64,000 nt of DNA from Lunularia cruciata (GCA_948567375.1 OX419759.1:9454744-9518743), one strand, 5' to 3'; positions 33,668 through 46,370 are shown, counted from the stretch's first letter. Notes: a model not told the origin generated them from the sequence alone. Program-made: numbers and translations.

Positions 33668-36600
33668 AAGAAATGGGTGCTCTGGTAAGTATCTATCATT
33701 GTATTTATGTACTAATTAGACAATTTAACCGTTCAATCAGGTCTTTAATTTGAAGTTTCTCCTTCCATGTTGAATGCCCATGAAAGAGAGTGCGAGGCAA
33801 AGATGAAGAAACGAATACGAAGGCATTCGATAGAGAAACAAACTCTCATGAAATGATTTGGGAGCATTTAGTAAAAAATTTGAGTGCATGATTGTAAAGA
33901 AACTAGAGTGCTTGTCAAAGGGATCTTATATGGTATCCAATTTGTGATTTTAGTGGATTTTTGGAAGGGATCATGCCTCTCACATTTAGAAGAAAATTGA
34001 TAGCATTCGGGAGGGGCTTCTTGAAGGGGATTGTGTGAAGGTTTCAGAAGCAAATCTAGAGTATTTGAAAGGGATTATTCTTGCAAATTGAATGGACTCA
34101 AAGTATTCATTTGTGGAGAGGAGAGAGATTTGAGGACGTACTTAGAGGGATTTGAGAACAAACTCTAAGTATTCATTCATGGAGGGATTACGCTTGCAAA
34201 TTGATTGGACTTAAACTATTCATCCATTGAGAGAGGAGAGATTTGAGAACTGACTCTAAGTATTCATTTGTGGAGCAAAAAAGGAGAGATTTGAGGTTAT
34301 GATTTCATGCACACTTTTGTGAAAAAAACATACGGAAAGGGGGTGCCAAGAAAGGGAAGTTGAGTGAATGGGATAGAGTTGTACAGGTCAAGTGCCGCTA
34401 TGTAGGTTGAATGCAAAGGGGTTAGATTTGTACAGCCATAGAGATTGAGACTAAGATATTGATAGATTGGGAGATTGCAAATGCATGGGAGACTATCATG
34501 GTGTTTTGAGAAGAAACTATTCATCACATTAGTCCACAAAAAATTGACAAATGAGATAAAGAGGTGTATGCAAGAGCAATTGGCACTCTAGCAAGGTGAG
34601 TTTGATAATGGAGCTGCTAGAGCATGAGAGCAAAAACAATAATGAGTTTTGGGAAATAGATGAGTTGATGGATGAGAATGAATGGGGTTTAGATTTTGCA
34701 CACATTGAAGAAGGAGAATTACTCTTAAGGTGGTGTGACTTTGCACATCTGGTCCATTACTTGGAGGATCAAATGTATATGGATTGGCAAAGAATATTTT
34801 TTTTCTATGTTGTTCAAATCTAAATCCACATCTCCCTTAAACAATTGATGTGGATGGATGTTAATCCTTTTACACTCTACTAGAGCTCACTAGAGATCAT
34901 GAGGTTTTTACCAAGACTGAGTTGGAGGAACCAAGCCCCAAGTGGATCCAACTCATGGTTGCACCAAATAGATTTGGGCACAATGGGAAAGGTGCTTGTA
35001 TCACAAGAGGGACTTATATGTGGGATAATAATTGTGGATCCAACTTGTGGTTGCACCAACTAGATTTGGGCACAATGGGGCCTGTGTTTTTATAACAAGA
35101 AGGACTAATATGTGGGGAATTAGTGCTAGATCCACTACAAGATTTATTGATAGAGTTATCACAACCACTTTAGCTAAACTTGCAAAAGAGGTGGTTTGGC
35201 TTCACAACATTGAGAGAGAGTGGATTTCAAAGGTTTCCTTGCGTGTGTGGAATTAATGGGGGGAATGCTCTTCATGCTAGCCAAATAACCCAAAATTGAT
35301 GATGAAACATGCTTTAGCCAGAAAGGCTCCTATTCTCTCAATGGACAAGTTATTTGTGACGATATGAGAAGAATAGTTCATTTTCAAAGTAGTAAGAGAT
35401 TTTCCATTGTTCATTGAGGTTTTATTTTATTTTCTTGAAGGCCATATCTAAGTTGCTATATGTTATGAATGTGAGTTTCTATTTTCCCATTGTATGCTTA
35501 TCAAAGTCAACTAAGGTTGTAGTTTTCAAATGCCTTATTGGAGATATTGTGAGGCGGTGTTGTATATTGTGCAATGATTTGCTAGTGAAGAATTTTTCAT
35601 GTAGGTTATGCATTGAGATGCTAGTGAGTAGTTTTATTAAGGGGATTATTGGAGTTATTTTGAGCTATGGGTAGTAAGTTGCTGAATTTTAAGGTGCTTT
35701 TTAGAGTTTTGTGATTTGCACAAATTTGGGTTCATTTCTCACCCATTATAGATATTTTTATCACCATTTACAAATTTTGTTGTCATTGCACAAGAATGTT
35801 GGGTTCTTGCCATACCATGACTTGTCTAAAGAAGTCTCCAATGTGGAGTGACTTTTATAAACAAGGAGAAAAGAATTCTTTCCAACACCATCAATATCTA
35901 TTGGGTGATTTGGGTTATGTCCCTATGAGCCATCTAGTAAAGTTGTTTAAAGTATAACAAGAAAAAATAGATTTCAAACAAGCAAACTCAAGACAAAATA
36001 GATTTTAACATATATATAGCTGGGATGCATATCTTCAATGAAAATTGCATAAGAATATTGAAGAGTAGATGATATTCATTAAGATAAGTGAGAATTCAAT
36101 TGAAAAGCAAGATAAAAAAAATCAATATCTTTTGTTATTGATCAATGTATGTGTTATTTTGCACAAGTTTTTGATCAATTAAGAGGACATATGGAGAGAA
36201 ATAGTTGAGTTTTTAGATGAAGAAGTGGATGGAGAAATGACATCTCAATCTCTTGTTGATAGCCATAGCTGAGAAGAAACAAGGTCTCTAGTTGTGAACA
36301 TACGTTTTGCATTCAACCACCAAGCAACGTTCTTGAACACATCTTAATAAAAATGATCATTCATTTGGAGCTTACTTTATATCTTCTATGCTTATCTTAG
36401 AGGCACTGAAAGATACAAGGTGTTCAGATATGGCAAATGCTTATCCTTGAGCTGTTATAGGTAGTGCATGGGTGTTTGTGGTGGTTGTTTCAATAGGAAC
36501 TTACAAAAGTTGACAACACCTTTTATTTTGCAATGGTATCAAGTGCTGTTGAGTTACCAATGGGGAATGCCATTTTTGCTTGAGTGTTTGAAGAGGACCA

Positions 36601-37768
36601 AAATAGGTAGGAGTTGGAAAAGGAATGGGAATGGGAAGAAGTTGGAAAAAGAATCTCAACAAAAATAAACAAAACTCATATTGCAAAAGAAAAAGAGTTC
36701 ATTTTGGTTTATATATTCCCATTGTAAGAAATGACTTATTTTTGAGGATGTCAAAGTTTGGAATGTAGTAGTTTAAGGTGGAGTGTTGTTTGTGATGAAA
36801 TGGTGGTTAGCTACATATAAATTGAAGGGGCTTGGAAAAAATGGAAAATTTTAGAGACTATGTCTCATATTCACAAAAATATTATATGAATATACTAACA
36901 TGTTTCCTCTTATGTTTGTTGCAAGAACTCATATTCCTATGAAAAATACTATATTCTCTTTGTGTTATGGGAATTATTTAGACAAGAGAGAAAAGATGTA
37001 TTATGGGATGTCAATATAGGAAGGGGATGTCATCATATGAAATGGCGTGTTCTTAGATTCCAAAAGGTGGTCACTCTATAAAGGAAGTCTTGTCATTGTA
37101 TAGCATGGTATCCACTATAAGGAAGGTGAAGATTCACTTTGAATCAAATCTTTCTATCTACAAAATGGTATATGCCTTGAAAATTTAAAGATTAAGAAGT
37201 GTGAGAGTAAGTTTCAAATTCTAAAGGGACAAAATGCATTTCCAAGATTTCAAGGAGGAAGAAGATAGAAAGGCAAAGCAAGGGTGATATTGAGGAGGTG
37301 GGTGATATTTTGGGTGATTTTGAGGAAGTTGATATTTGGGAGGGAGAAATCTAGGCATGGGGATGTTAAAAGATTGGGAAAGGAGGAAGAAGTTTAAGAG
37401 AGAGCCGTGGGAGTTTGAAAGGAACTTGACTTTGATTCTTCATTCATGTAAGAGAGAGTTGTGTGTAGTAGCAAAAGTAGGAATGCAATAGAAGGATCAA
37501 GAGAGAAAAGCCAGCCAAGGATTGGAAGAGAGAGAAAATAACATCAGGTGAAGTCTCATTCAAGAGTGATAGGTCAGAGAGAGGGAGAAAGAAAAGCAAG
37601 ACATGTTTAGGGTGATCAAGCCCAATTTTGAGCTTTGAAGACCAATTTCAAGTTTTGAAGGATCAAGATGTAGAGAGTTTAGCAATAGAGGTTCAATAGA
37701 GAAAATGAGTTTCAAAGGTGCAAGAGAACTCAAGAGTGAGAGAGTTGGGAGAGAGAGATTTTGGAGGG
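33668..37768. other. Intergenic, degraded, with small tandem duplications
   Basis: No recognisable domain in any frame. Two tandem pairs stand out. One is about 113 bp (about 34,072-34,184 and 34,185-34,276, each with CTTGCAAATTGATTGGAC-like and GAGATTTGAG sequence). The other is 92 bp (34,942-35,033 and 35,034-35,126, each starting GTGGATCCAACT). The last 700 bp are purine-rich. The ORF at 34596-34823 has acidic composition and no match. Confidence 0.5.
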
Positions 37769-37773
37769 ACATG

Positions 37774-40700
37774 TGTGGTGCACACATTTTTTGTTTTTTT
37801 TCTGTTTTTTATCATTTGGAGAAGAAGTAAGCAAGAAAGTTGAATTGCGGAAGAAAGAATGGATGAGAGTGTCTTTGGAGGAAATCCAAAGAAGTCAACT
37901 TCGGGTTGGAGACCGGACATACTCAAAAGGGGAGTACAAAGAACAAGTCCAAAGATCATGGTCTTTGGATCGGGACGCAAAGGCCGATGCAAAGACCATC
38001 TAACAACCTTTCTACATGGCAAGAAAGTACACTTCAAGAAATGGCGGAGGCAAAAGAAGCATGTCTTGATAGTGACAAGACAACAACACTCAAAAGAAGG
38101 GGAAGTCAATTTTGAAATTGACTGAAGAATGACTGCAATTTGGGGTGCTATAAAATTGCAATTGCACAGGGGAAAGTTAAATATGCAAGGAGATTTCATG
38201 TACCTTTGAGTAGTCATCTTGCAGTAGTGCATGTCAAGAAGCCAATTGAGAGTGAAAATTTCCAAAATCCAGAAGGGTTTAGAGTGTCTCATCCAGGAGA
38301 GGGAATAGTCTTTCAGTGCCAAAGAACAAGAGAGCAGATCATGGCAAAGAAGGTCAAGAACGCTATGGCAGTACGAAGTTTTGCAATTCATAGGTTGGAT
38401 GTTGTAGTAAGGATCAAGGTCTTGAATAGACTTTGTATTACTTTCTTAGCATGGAACTGGAATTTCAGTTTCCCAGGAGTCATGGCAGAGATAGCTGCCA
38501 GTGATTGCAAGGAAGGCCCTGAAGTCAAAGGGAAGAGAGGGAATCCGGCTCGATGGACTAAGTCGGATTGGAGGTTAGTGTTGGGGAAGGAAGCAGGAGA
38601 ACCGACGGAGATCACCTTCTATCAGAAGTGTGATGCTGCAGAGGAGATGGCGGACATATGCAATTCATTCTTTGCTTCGTGCACAATGAATGGTTACAAG
38701 GTGGAGTATTATCGGGACCCAATTGGAAAAAATTTTGTGGGGACAATAATGGCCATGTTCAAACCAGAACAAACAACTTATGTGAACATGCAGCAGGCAG
38801 TCTTTTTCCACCAGATGTTTGCAAGAGTGAAAGTGAACTAGGCAAAGTGTTTCCACCAACGAACAAGGTAGATGGTGGTCAATTGGAGGACAAGTTTGCC
38901 TCCACATTATTTTGCACCATTTGCAGCACATTTTTACTTTGAGTTGAATTTGCTGACAACGGAGGAGAGACATTGCATGGTGTCACATTTCCATCCTGAT
39001 TTGAGACGGGAAGCATATGAAGAAGAGCAACAATATATGGCACACCTATGAGCTAGCGATGATCACTTCTTGAAGACAAGACAAGAGAAGAAGGAAGAAG
39101 TCGCAAGCCCAAAGACAAAGAAGTGAAATAATAAACCCGAAGAAGCAGAGTCACCTCCAGCACAAAAGAAGACCCGAAGACTAGTTCTGAAGGGTAAGAA
39201 GGTGGTGAAAGAAGAACCGTCAGAAACCGAGTTAGAAGGGGAGACCGAGTCTAGAGGAGAGGACTCAAAAGAAGCCAAACTCACGTTATAGAGTGAGGAA
39301 TCCCAAAGTGAGAGTGAGGGTGAAGACGAGGTTCAGCAATCCGCTAAAGAAGAAGAAGGGGATGAAGCTTGTCATGTGATGATTGACAGTGTACCAGGAA
39401 AGACAAATCATTGTGTAGCCTTGGTCGTGGAAGAGAAGTAGGCTGAACAACAGAAGGAGTATCCTGTGGGGCTGTGTTCAGTAGTAGGTAAGGAGGAAGA
39501 AAGCTCAGAAGCAATATCGCTTAAGATACAAAGATTGTGACTTTGGCAAAAGGAGCCGGTGGAAGAGGCAAAGTACAAAGATGGGACCGAAGACAAAGAG
39601 AACTTTGGAGGGGTGCAGTATCTATCAAAGATTGTAACTCCATTGTTAGGGCTATTGAAAGAGTACCAGAAAGTTATTCCCCAAGATTGTATGAAGGTGA
39701 CAAATGAGTTGTAGGTGGTGAAGTACCTACTGGCTGAAGTGAAGGATTTGCAAGAGCGTGTAACCCAAAGAGATGCGGAAGTTGAAGAACTTCGGGTGGA
39801 TACAGTCTTGAAGAAGAAAACTTTTGAGAGGTTGCAAGAGAGTTTTGAGGCAAGAGGGAGAGAAATGCAACGTCAAGTTGACAAATTGAAGGAGCAGACG
39901 ATGTTGCTGACCAAGATGAAAGAAGAGTAAGTGATGTGCGCATTGAGAGTATTCATGTGAAGGCGATGGCCGTAATAATGGAGCAGGAGTTAGAAAGCTT
40001 GAGAAAAAGCGCAGCCAAGAAGGATCAAGCATGGCAAAGAGAGTTGGCAGTCAGAAATCAAGAAGAAGAAAGGTTGCACGAGTTGGTACAAAGTGCTGAG
40101 TTATAGAGTTCTTAGTATGTGGAGGAGAAGAAGATGCTTGCTACTGATTACAAAGACGAATTGAAGATGTACCAAGAAGAGTTGAAGGTAGAGCAATCTT
40201 GCAGGTATGAGTCAGAATCCATAGGAGAAGTTGTAGGGAAGTTGTGAGCAATGTTGAGCACTGAAGCTGAAGGAAGATTGGAAGAAGCACGCCTACACAA
40301 GTTGAAATTGCTTGTGCAGGAAACTCAGAATAGGAAAGCCAAAGATGTAGATATGAACACTCTACTGATCTGATTGAGGGAGGAAGTAGATCAGAAAATG
40401 TCAAAAGTAGGAGACAATGTTAGTCTCAGATTAGATTTAGTCAATTCAGAGTTAGAGAGAATATGGAGTAGTGTGACAAAGGAGAGGAGGTCCAATGTTG
40501 CAGAAGTAGGAATTCAAGTGTCTTTGATGTTGTCATTTAATACATTAAAGAAGACTGGGTCAGGAGATAAAGAGTTAGATAAGTCACTCCTTAGTGCAAT
40601 TGTAGTTCCTAGTGAAGAAGTAGTGAAGGAATTGGTAGTTGTAGACATACCCGAAGAAGGAGAAGTGGTAGGAAGATCATCGGGTTTGAAAGCCTATGAT

Positions 40701-41521
40701 GAAGTAGACATCAGATTGGAGTAGTAACAGATTTGAGATAGGAAGAGGCAGATATGAAGAGTTGCATTGTCTGTTTGGATTTGTAGGTTAGAAGAGTTGA
40801 TGTAGAATGGTAATTTTTTTTAGGTAACTATCAATTGCTTCAATACTTAAGGAAGGCATGCGCAGTAAACTGTTGTTTAGTATTCATATTTCTGAAGATA
40901 GATAAAGTGAAGTGTTGATTTCAATGCTCGTTGCTTGAGCTTAATTCCGAGTGTCAACTTTGTGTTTGTGTTTGTGAGTGTGTGGAGAATTTTGAAGTGC
41001 AAGTCAGTGTGTTTGTGGATGTTGGATTCTGCAGCCTTGATCTTTACTTTGTGTGTTTGATCCTGAGTGAAGTGCAATCGGAGCAATGCCTTGATAGATC
41101 TAATAGGAATTGTTGTGTTGGTAGTATTCTGCATTTGTGAGTGTAGCATAAAGTTGATGTGAAGCAATTTCAATTGAGGAAGTTGTGCCTTTAGTGGAGG
41201 GCTGGAACACAATTTTGAGGCAAAGTCATTTTGCAGTGAAGTGCCGTCTTTGGGAGAATCTGAATCATCACAATCAAGATTTGTTTGGACAAAATTTGCT
41301 ATGTTGTGATTAAGGAGTGTGTATTTGTGACAAGTTGTTAAGATTGTGAGCTTGTTACTCTCTTCTGGGTATAGTTTCTACCTGAGAGATTAAAGACTAA
41401 CCCAAGAAGAACTAAAGTGTTATTGTTTGCTTTGTATTTGACCAAGTCTGATTAGTATCTCTGCAAGAACAAACTTTACTTACCTAATTACCACAAAAGT
41501 GATATTTGCCAGGTTATCACA
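37774..41521 (+). repeat. 5' LTR, 3,748 bp
   Basis: It starts TGTGGTGCACACATT and ends GGTTATCACA immediately before the primer region. About two thirds is a decayed reading frame (38,140-40,725). The last 800 bp look non-coding and should hold the promoter, R and U5. It has a 26-bp stretch (about 38,843-38,868) absent from the 3' copy. Confidence 0.95.
38140..40725 (+). pseudogene. LTR-embedded accessory ORF, 5' LTR copy, about 860 codons
   Basis: Unrecognised family. One frame stays readable over 38,140-39,930 with only a handful of stops. After a one-base shift it continues to 40,725. An open stretch of 233 codons (38140-38841) starts it; the real start could be 38,140, 38,341 (MAKKVKNAM) or 38,479 (MAEIAASDC). 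It holds GNPARWTKSDWRLVLGKEAG, and further on LPPHYFAPFAAHFYFELNLL. The middle is Lys/Glu-rich and acidic (KEEPSETELEGETESRGED). The last half has heptad-like coiled-coil segments (LLAEVKDLQERV, LESLRKSAAKKDQAW, LRLDLVNSELERI). No zinc knuckle, protease or RT motif is present, and no clear membrane segment. Several stops (39,051, 39,538, 39,712) are CGA or CAG in the 3' LTR copy, so they arose after insertion; others (38,839, 39,123, 39,288) are shared. Confidence 0.72.
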
Positions 41522-41528
41522 TGATTTT

Positions 41529-41546
41529 TGGCACCGCTGTCAGGGA
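41529..41546 (+). promoter_or_regulatory. Primer-binding site, tRNA-Asp type
   Basis: TGGCACCGCTGTCAGGGA lies 7 bp after the 5' LTR. It differs from the Athila/Tat tRNA-Asp site at four positions, all transitions, and supports the clade assignment. Confidence 0.85.
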
Positions 41547-41559
41547 TACAAAACTCAGA

Positions 41560-43990
41560 AGTGGAAGAATACGAAGCAAATCTCAAAACTGGGTGTTAAA
41601 GCAATATGAATGTCTACATTGAGAGAACAATGGCAAGAGACAGTCAAAGATGAACGTTGCATCGTGAAGAAGAAGAATGCCTGAAGATCCAATCCACTTT
41701 TGATGAAGCCAAACAGGAGGCATTGGACTTCCAACTTCTTCATGAAGTTCAAGAAGCTTTGTGAGAACTCGAACAAAAGAAACACAAAAGAGGGTGGCAA
41801 GGCTACTTTTGGGCTCCCTCTTCCAAGAAGAAGAAAGACTCGAGCGGGCAGACATATTCATTATGACCTAGTACACCAACTTCTCCTAAAGCTGTAAAGG
41901 AAGTTGAATTTATTAAGAAGTTTGTTTGCAAAAAGACAACACAAACACTTACGGAAGAAGAGTGTCAACATCTTTTACGCACAATTCCTCAGTTGTCTTG
42001 AAGGAATTTTGAAGAACACCTAGAAGGTGTTGAACCTCTTATGTCTATTCAGGTTGAAGTTGACACAAATAGAGAAGAAGAAATTGTCAAAGAAGCTTGA
42101 ACTTGACTGATTAGAATCCTTGGTCTGCCAACACAACATCCATACCAAGCAGCTCCTTGGTTCCATCAAGTTCAAACTTACTATAGCCAATTCTGCCGAA
42201 TTGAGCGATGACTATGTTGCCTGTCACTCAACACGCCTATCAAAAGTATATGGGGACCAAACAAGACAAAGATCCTGATGAATTTATTGAAGAATTTGAA
42301 GTTATCTCCTTTGCCAACAAGGAACATGACTCTATGGATCGTCTATGAATTTTCCAAGTCTGCTCTGAAAGAAAGCTTGGAGGTGGTACACTCATGTAAC
42401 CCAGAAGGAGTTCACACCAACAGACTGGCAGACTTGTGAAATGGCTTCTTGGAACGATTCTGGGAAGTTGATTATGATACAAGTGTCTTTGCGGCACTAA
42501 ATGATTTGGACCACGGGAAGAAGGAAAAGTTGAGAGATTACTCCAAGCGGTCCATGGCCCTATTGAACCGAGTTCCAAAACAATCCAATGTGGTGGGTTA
42601 CTTCTATGCCCAAGCCATTACCTGGTTCCTTGGCGGACTTTCAGCGGAGATTTGTATCTTTGCCAAGGAGAGTAATGTAACTTTCCTGGACAAAGTCCTC
42701 AAACATGTTGCCTGATATGAGGCAGCTCACTCCCACTCATCCAACAACCAAAGAAATCGAGAGAAGAAAGGCAAGAAGCCTTGAAGGAAAGCTTCTCGCA
42801 GCACATCCCCTTCTTTGGAGGAATCCTCCACATCTTTGAATTCTTCTTTGGAATCCAAAGAAGAATCAAAGCCGCAAAGAATACAAAGACTGGAGGGAAG
42901 AAACCAGTTACACCGCCAACAAAGAATGTACATAAGGCGGACCAAAAGCTGGAAACTCTTATTAAAGAGTTTGCAGATTTCAAGATCCAGATGATTGGGG
43001 CTAAGGACCAAAGAAAGCCTCCGTCATTTGGCTGACCAAATGTATGGTGCACTATGTGTGGTAAATCTAGCCATGATAATACAGAGTGTTTGACACACAC
43101 TGCATTTCTAGTGCAACAAATTGATTGGGTTCTTGGTTGGGATCAAAGTGAGGACGAAGAGGTTGTGTACCAAACCCAAGAGGTACAGCCTCAGGCAAGC
43201 ACATTGTATCAAGGTCCGAGGTATGGACCAAGGGAGTACAACAATAGTGCTCCTCCATGAAGACCACCGATGAGTGGCCAAAATAGGCCTCAAAATGTTG
43301 CACCAAGTGCTTGCTACAATTGTGGCTCGATGGGACATTGGTCTCCAAATTGTCCGGAGCCAAGATGGCAAATTGGGTATGTTCCACTTTGGGGAAATTG
43401 GAAAGGATCGAGTATATGGGAAATCAGTGCATGCAACCACCCAACCTGAAGCCTCCTATAAAGTATGTACAGACCCCTAAGCAAACTGCGCTCCAAGCAA
43501 AAGGGGATACAAATGTAAAGTGTATAACACTTGAGGAAGAGAGGCCTCAAGAAGGGAACCCTGCTTCAGAAGGAGAATGGCCGGACCTTGAAATTTTGAA
43601 GGTAGAGACACACAAGGGTAAGAAGAAGCGTGATCCCAAAGAAGTGAGTACTACTTCTTCATCTTCACAAAAGGCAAAGAGGCTACGTCCAAAAGCTATC
43701 CCCTTTGCTAAGGAGGAAAAAATTCTAGCAAAAGTTAAAGCAAAAGCCTTGCAGAAAGAAATCAAGGAAACAATACTCCACACGCATGAGATGAGTTTGG
43801 AGGAGAACACAAAGACAAAGCCTCCAATTTTTCTGGTGGATATCCGGTCCAAATTAAAGGACTTGATCCAAGCAAAAGTTGGTCAACCCAAAGAACATTG
43901 GGTCAAGGCCATCCGTACCCCAGTTACCATCTTGAAGCACCCCAAAGTCCAATTTGAACAAGGACAGACTTTGGACCAAAGGCAAAGGTG
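41560..43990 (+). pseudogene. Gag with two CCHC zinc knuckles
   Basis: A capsid segment is clear at 42,449-42,715 (FLERFWEVDYDTSVFAALND, then DYSKRSMALLNRVPKQ and WFLGGLSAEICIFA), typical of gypsy Gag. Two knuckles follow: CTMCGKSSHDNTEC near 43,048-43,089 and CYNCGSMGHWSPNC near 43,312-43,353, each CX2CX4HX4C and intact. A Lys/Glu-rich linker (43,311-43,991) leads to the protease. The N-terminal part (41,600-42,200) is readable in broken frames. Gag coats the genomic RNA. Frameshifts and stops separate the pieces. Confidence 0.9.
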
Positions 43991-44527
43991 AAGAAGGTGA
44001 AGTTGGGAGGAGTCCCGCAGTATGATATTGTGGCTGATTTGGCGTCTATGAGTGCTAATGTCATATTTAAGCAATTGTGGGAGGACAACAAGCTATATAA
44101 GAAGCAATTGAGTTCAGCCCTCAAGAAAGTAAGAGCGATGACCAAGAAAGACTTGCCCGCAATCTATCGTATTAAACAAGAAGACTTGGGATCTCCCAAA
44201 GTGGATGCAGAGATCATAGGCTGCATGATCACATCCATACCCATTGATTCGGGATCGGGTGTGAATGTCAAGATAGAAGACACTGGACATCAATTGGGGT
44301 TTACAACGTTTGAACCAACACCCCAAATTCTGAAATTTGCGGATCAAACCAAGAGATGGCCCTTGGGCATGCTGTCAAATATCACTACGATCATTGGAGG
44401 GGTGCCCTTCAAGTTAAATTACATTGTGTTGCGACCATTAACCAAAACTGGTTTTCCTCTTTTGATCAGAAGACCTTGCATGTACAGTGCCCAGGTTATT
44501 GTGGATTGGGACCAACAAAAGTTATAG
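43988..44527 (+). pseudogene. Retropepsin-like aspartic protease segment
   Basis: A 179-codon open stretch. The active site reads SIPIDSGSGVNVKIED near 44,238-44,282, the DSG triad of retropepsins, apparently intact. It is followed by GGVPFKLNYIVL and GFPLLIRRPCMYSAQ, which match the LLGRPWL-type box after the protease in plant gypsy Pol. It overlaps the end of the Gag ORF by 4 bp in another frame. It ends at a TAG. It would cut Gag-Pol; in this broken polyprotein it cannot act. Confidence 0.8.
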
Positions 44528-44899
44528 TTTAAGGACATTTCGTCCAAAGATCAAAAGCTGGTGACCATGAGTTGGACAAAGGTTCTTCACCTTGGGGAAA
44601 CAACTTTGTTGGAAGACAAAGATGAATCCGAAGATGATTCCAAAGATTCATCATCTTCATCTTTAGACGACTCCAAAGACAAAGTCCAAGTCAATTATTT
44701 GGAATGCTACAAGGTAGAGGTCAAAGATGAAGACCTATACGACATCACCTTGGATGAACATAACTTGGAGGAAGGGGGTTTGACTGCAATACGTCTTGGA
44801 TTGAATTGAGTAAGCCATGTTGAAGGAGTCATCAACCCCGATGACTGTCAAGATGTTATCTTGACTAAAGGAAAATTTTTGAAGATCTCAAAGACAGTC

Positions 44900-45890
44900 A
44901 CTCCGGAGGAGTTGGTAGGATAAATTGACCTATTTATAGAATTCTAGGATGTATTTTCCTGGTCTATTGATCAAATGCCGCAAGAATTTGGAGAACATCG
45001 GATTGATTTGGTTGAAGGTGCAGTCCCGGTTTAGCAAAGACAATACCACCTGAACCCAAAGTACTCCCTCTTGGTGAAAGATGAAATTGACAAGTACTTA
45101 GGAGCCGGAATAATCTTTCTTGTCTTAAGCAATGAATGGGTCTCACCCATTGTCATTGCTTCAAAGAAGAAAATGAGGAAGATTTGAGTGTGCCAAGATT
45201 TTTGCAAGTTGAGAGCAATGACAAGGAAGGATCATCATCCTTTGCCTTTTACTAATACAATTTTGGACCAAGTAGCTGGTCATCCCTATTACAATTTCCT
45301 CAATGGATTTTTAAGGTACAATCAACTATCCATCCGAGAAGTGGACAAGGATAAAACTACATTCACTACCGATTAAGGCACTTTTGCTTACAATCAAATG
45401 CCCTTTGGGTTGTGTAATGCTCTCGCTACTTTCCAGTGGATGATGAATTCAATCTTCAAGGATTTCCTGTGCAAATTTGTGGAAGTCTTCATTGATGATT
45501 TTTGTGTGTTTGGGCGGAGAGATGTACATTTGGATTATCTTTGCCAGACTTTTGAAAGGTGTCATTTTGTCGGTTTGTCATACACCTAGAGAAATGCTTC
45601 TTTGCCATGAAGGAAGGGATTCTTCTAGGGCATCAGGTGTCACATAGAAAAGTAATCTCAGCTTTGGAATCCCCAAAGAACATCCGGGAGCTGAGAGCCT
45701 TCTTGGGACATGTCAGATACTACAGACGCTTTGTTTTAAATTATGCGGTGCTTGCTGCACCCCTTAAAAAGCTTCTGAAGAAGTCCGAAGACTACTTGTG
45801 GGAAGCAAATCAAGAAGAAGCTTTCCAGGTATTGAAGAAGAAATTGGTTGAAGCACCAGTAATGAGGGCCCTGAATTAGGATGTCCCTTT
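44900..45890 (+). pseudogene. Gypsy reverse transcriptase
   Basis: Readable from about 44,960. It shows EIDKYLGAGIIF, WVSPIVIASKK, CQDFCKLRAMTRKDHHPLPF, a stop, FAYNQMPFGLCNALATFQ, and the catalytic box VFIDDFCVFG near 45,487-45,516 (an IDDF variant usual in this gypsy group). The thumb has GHQVSHRKV and IRELRAFLGHVRYYRRF. Four or more stops or shifts interrupt it (for example near 45,003, 45,187 and 45,374). Confidence 0.93.
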
Positions 45891-46370
45891 TCATGTGTAT
45901 GTGGATACTTTGTCCATGGCAATCAGAGTCGTCTTAAGTCAGAAGGACGAGAAGAAGAAGGACTATCCGGTTTATTATGCTAGTTGACAACTATCAATCT
46001 CAAAAAATAACTATTCAACGACTGAAAGAGAAGCACTCAAAATGGTGTATGCTTTCAAGAAATTTCACCATTACCTGCTGGGATACGAGTTTGTCTTTTA
46101 TGTTGACCATTATGCATTGCAACATTTGGTAATGAAGGCAGATTTGTCCGGGCAAATTGCAAGATGGATCTTGTTGTTACAAGGATTCACATATACTGTG
46201 CAAGTAAGGAAGGGGGCTTTGCATTTGAATGCAGACTTCCTGTCTAGGTTAAAAACTCAAGACCAGGAATGGGAAATTGATGATCGGTTCCTTGATGAAG
46301 AGTTATATCAATTAACAACAATGCAAAGTACGAGGTATGCAGCCAAATATCATTATCTGCATTCTCTCTA
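45890..46370 (+). pseudogene. Gypsy RNase H domain
   Basis: It shows PVYYAS, a stop, SKNNYSTTEREALKMVYAFKKF (STTEREAL is the RNase H signature), YLLGYEFVFYVDHYALQHL and RKGALHLNADFLSRL (HLNADFLSR corresponds to HxVADALSR). It follows the RT in order. A frame change lies near the start. Confidence 0.9.

Noticed and set aside
37693-38391. 232-codon minus-strand ORF at the start of the 5' LTR
   Set aside because: Antisense to the LTR and crosses its outer boundary at 37,774; the 3' copy is open for only 107 codons in the same place.
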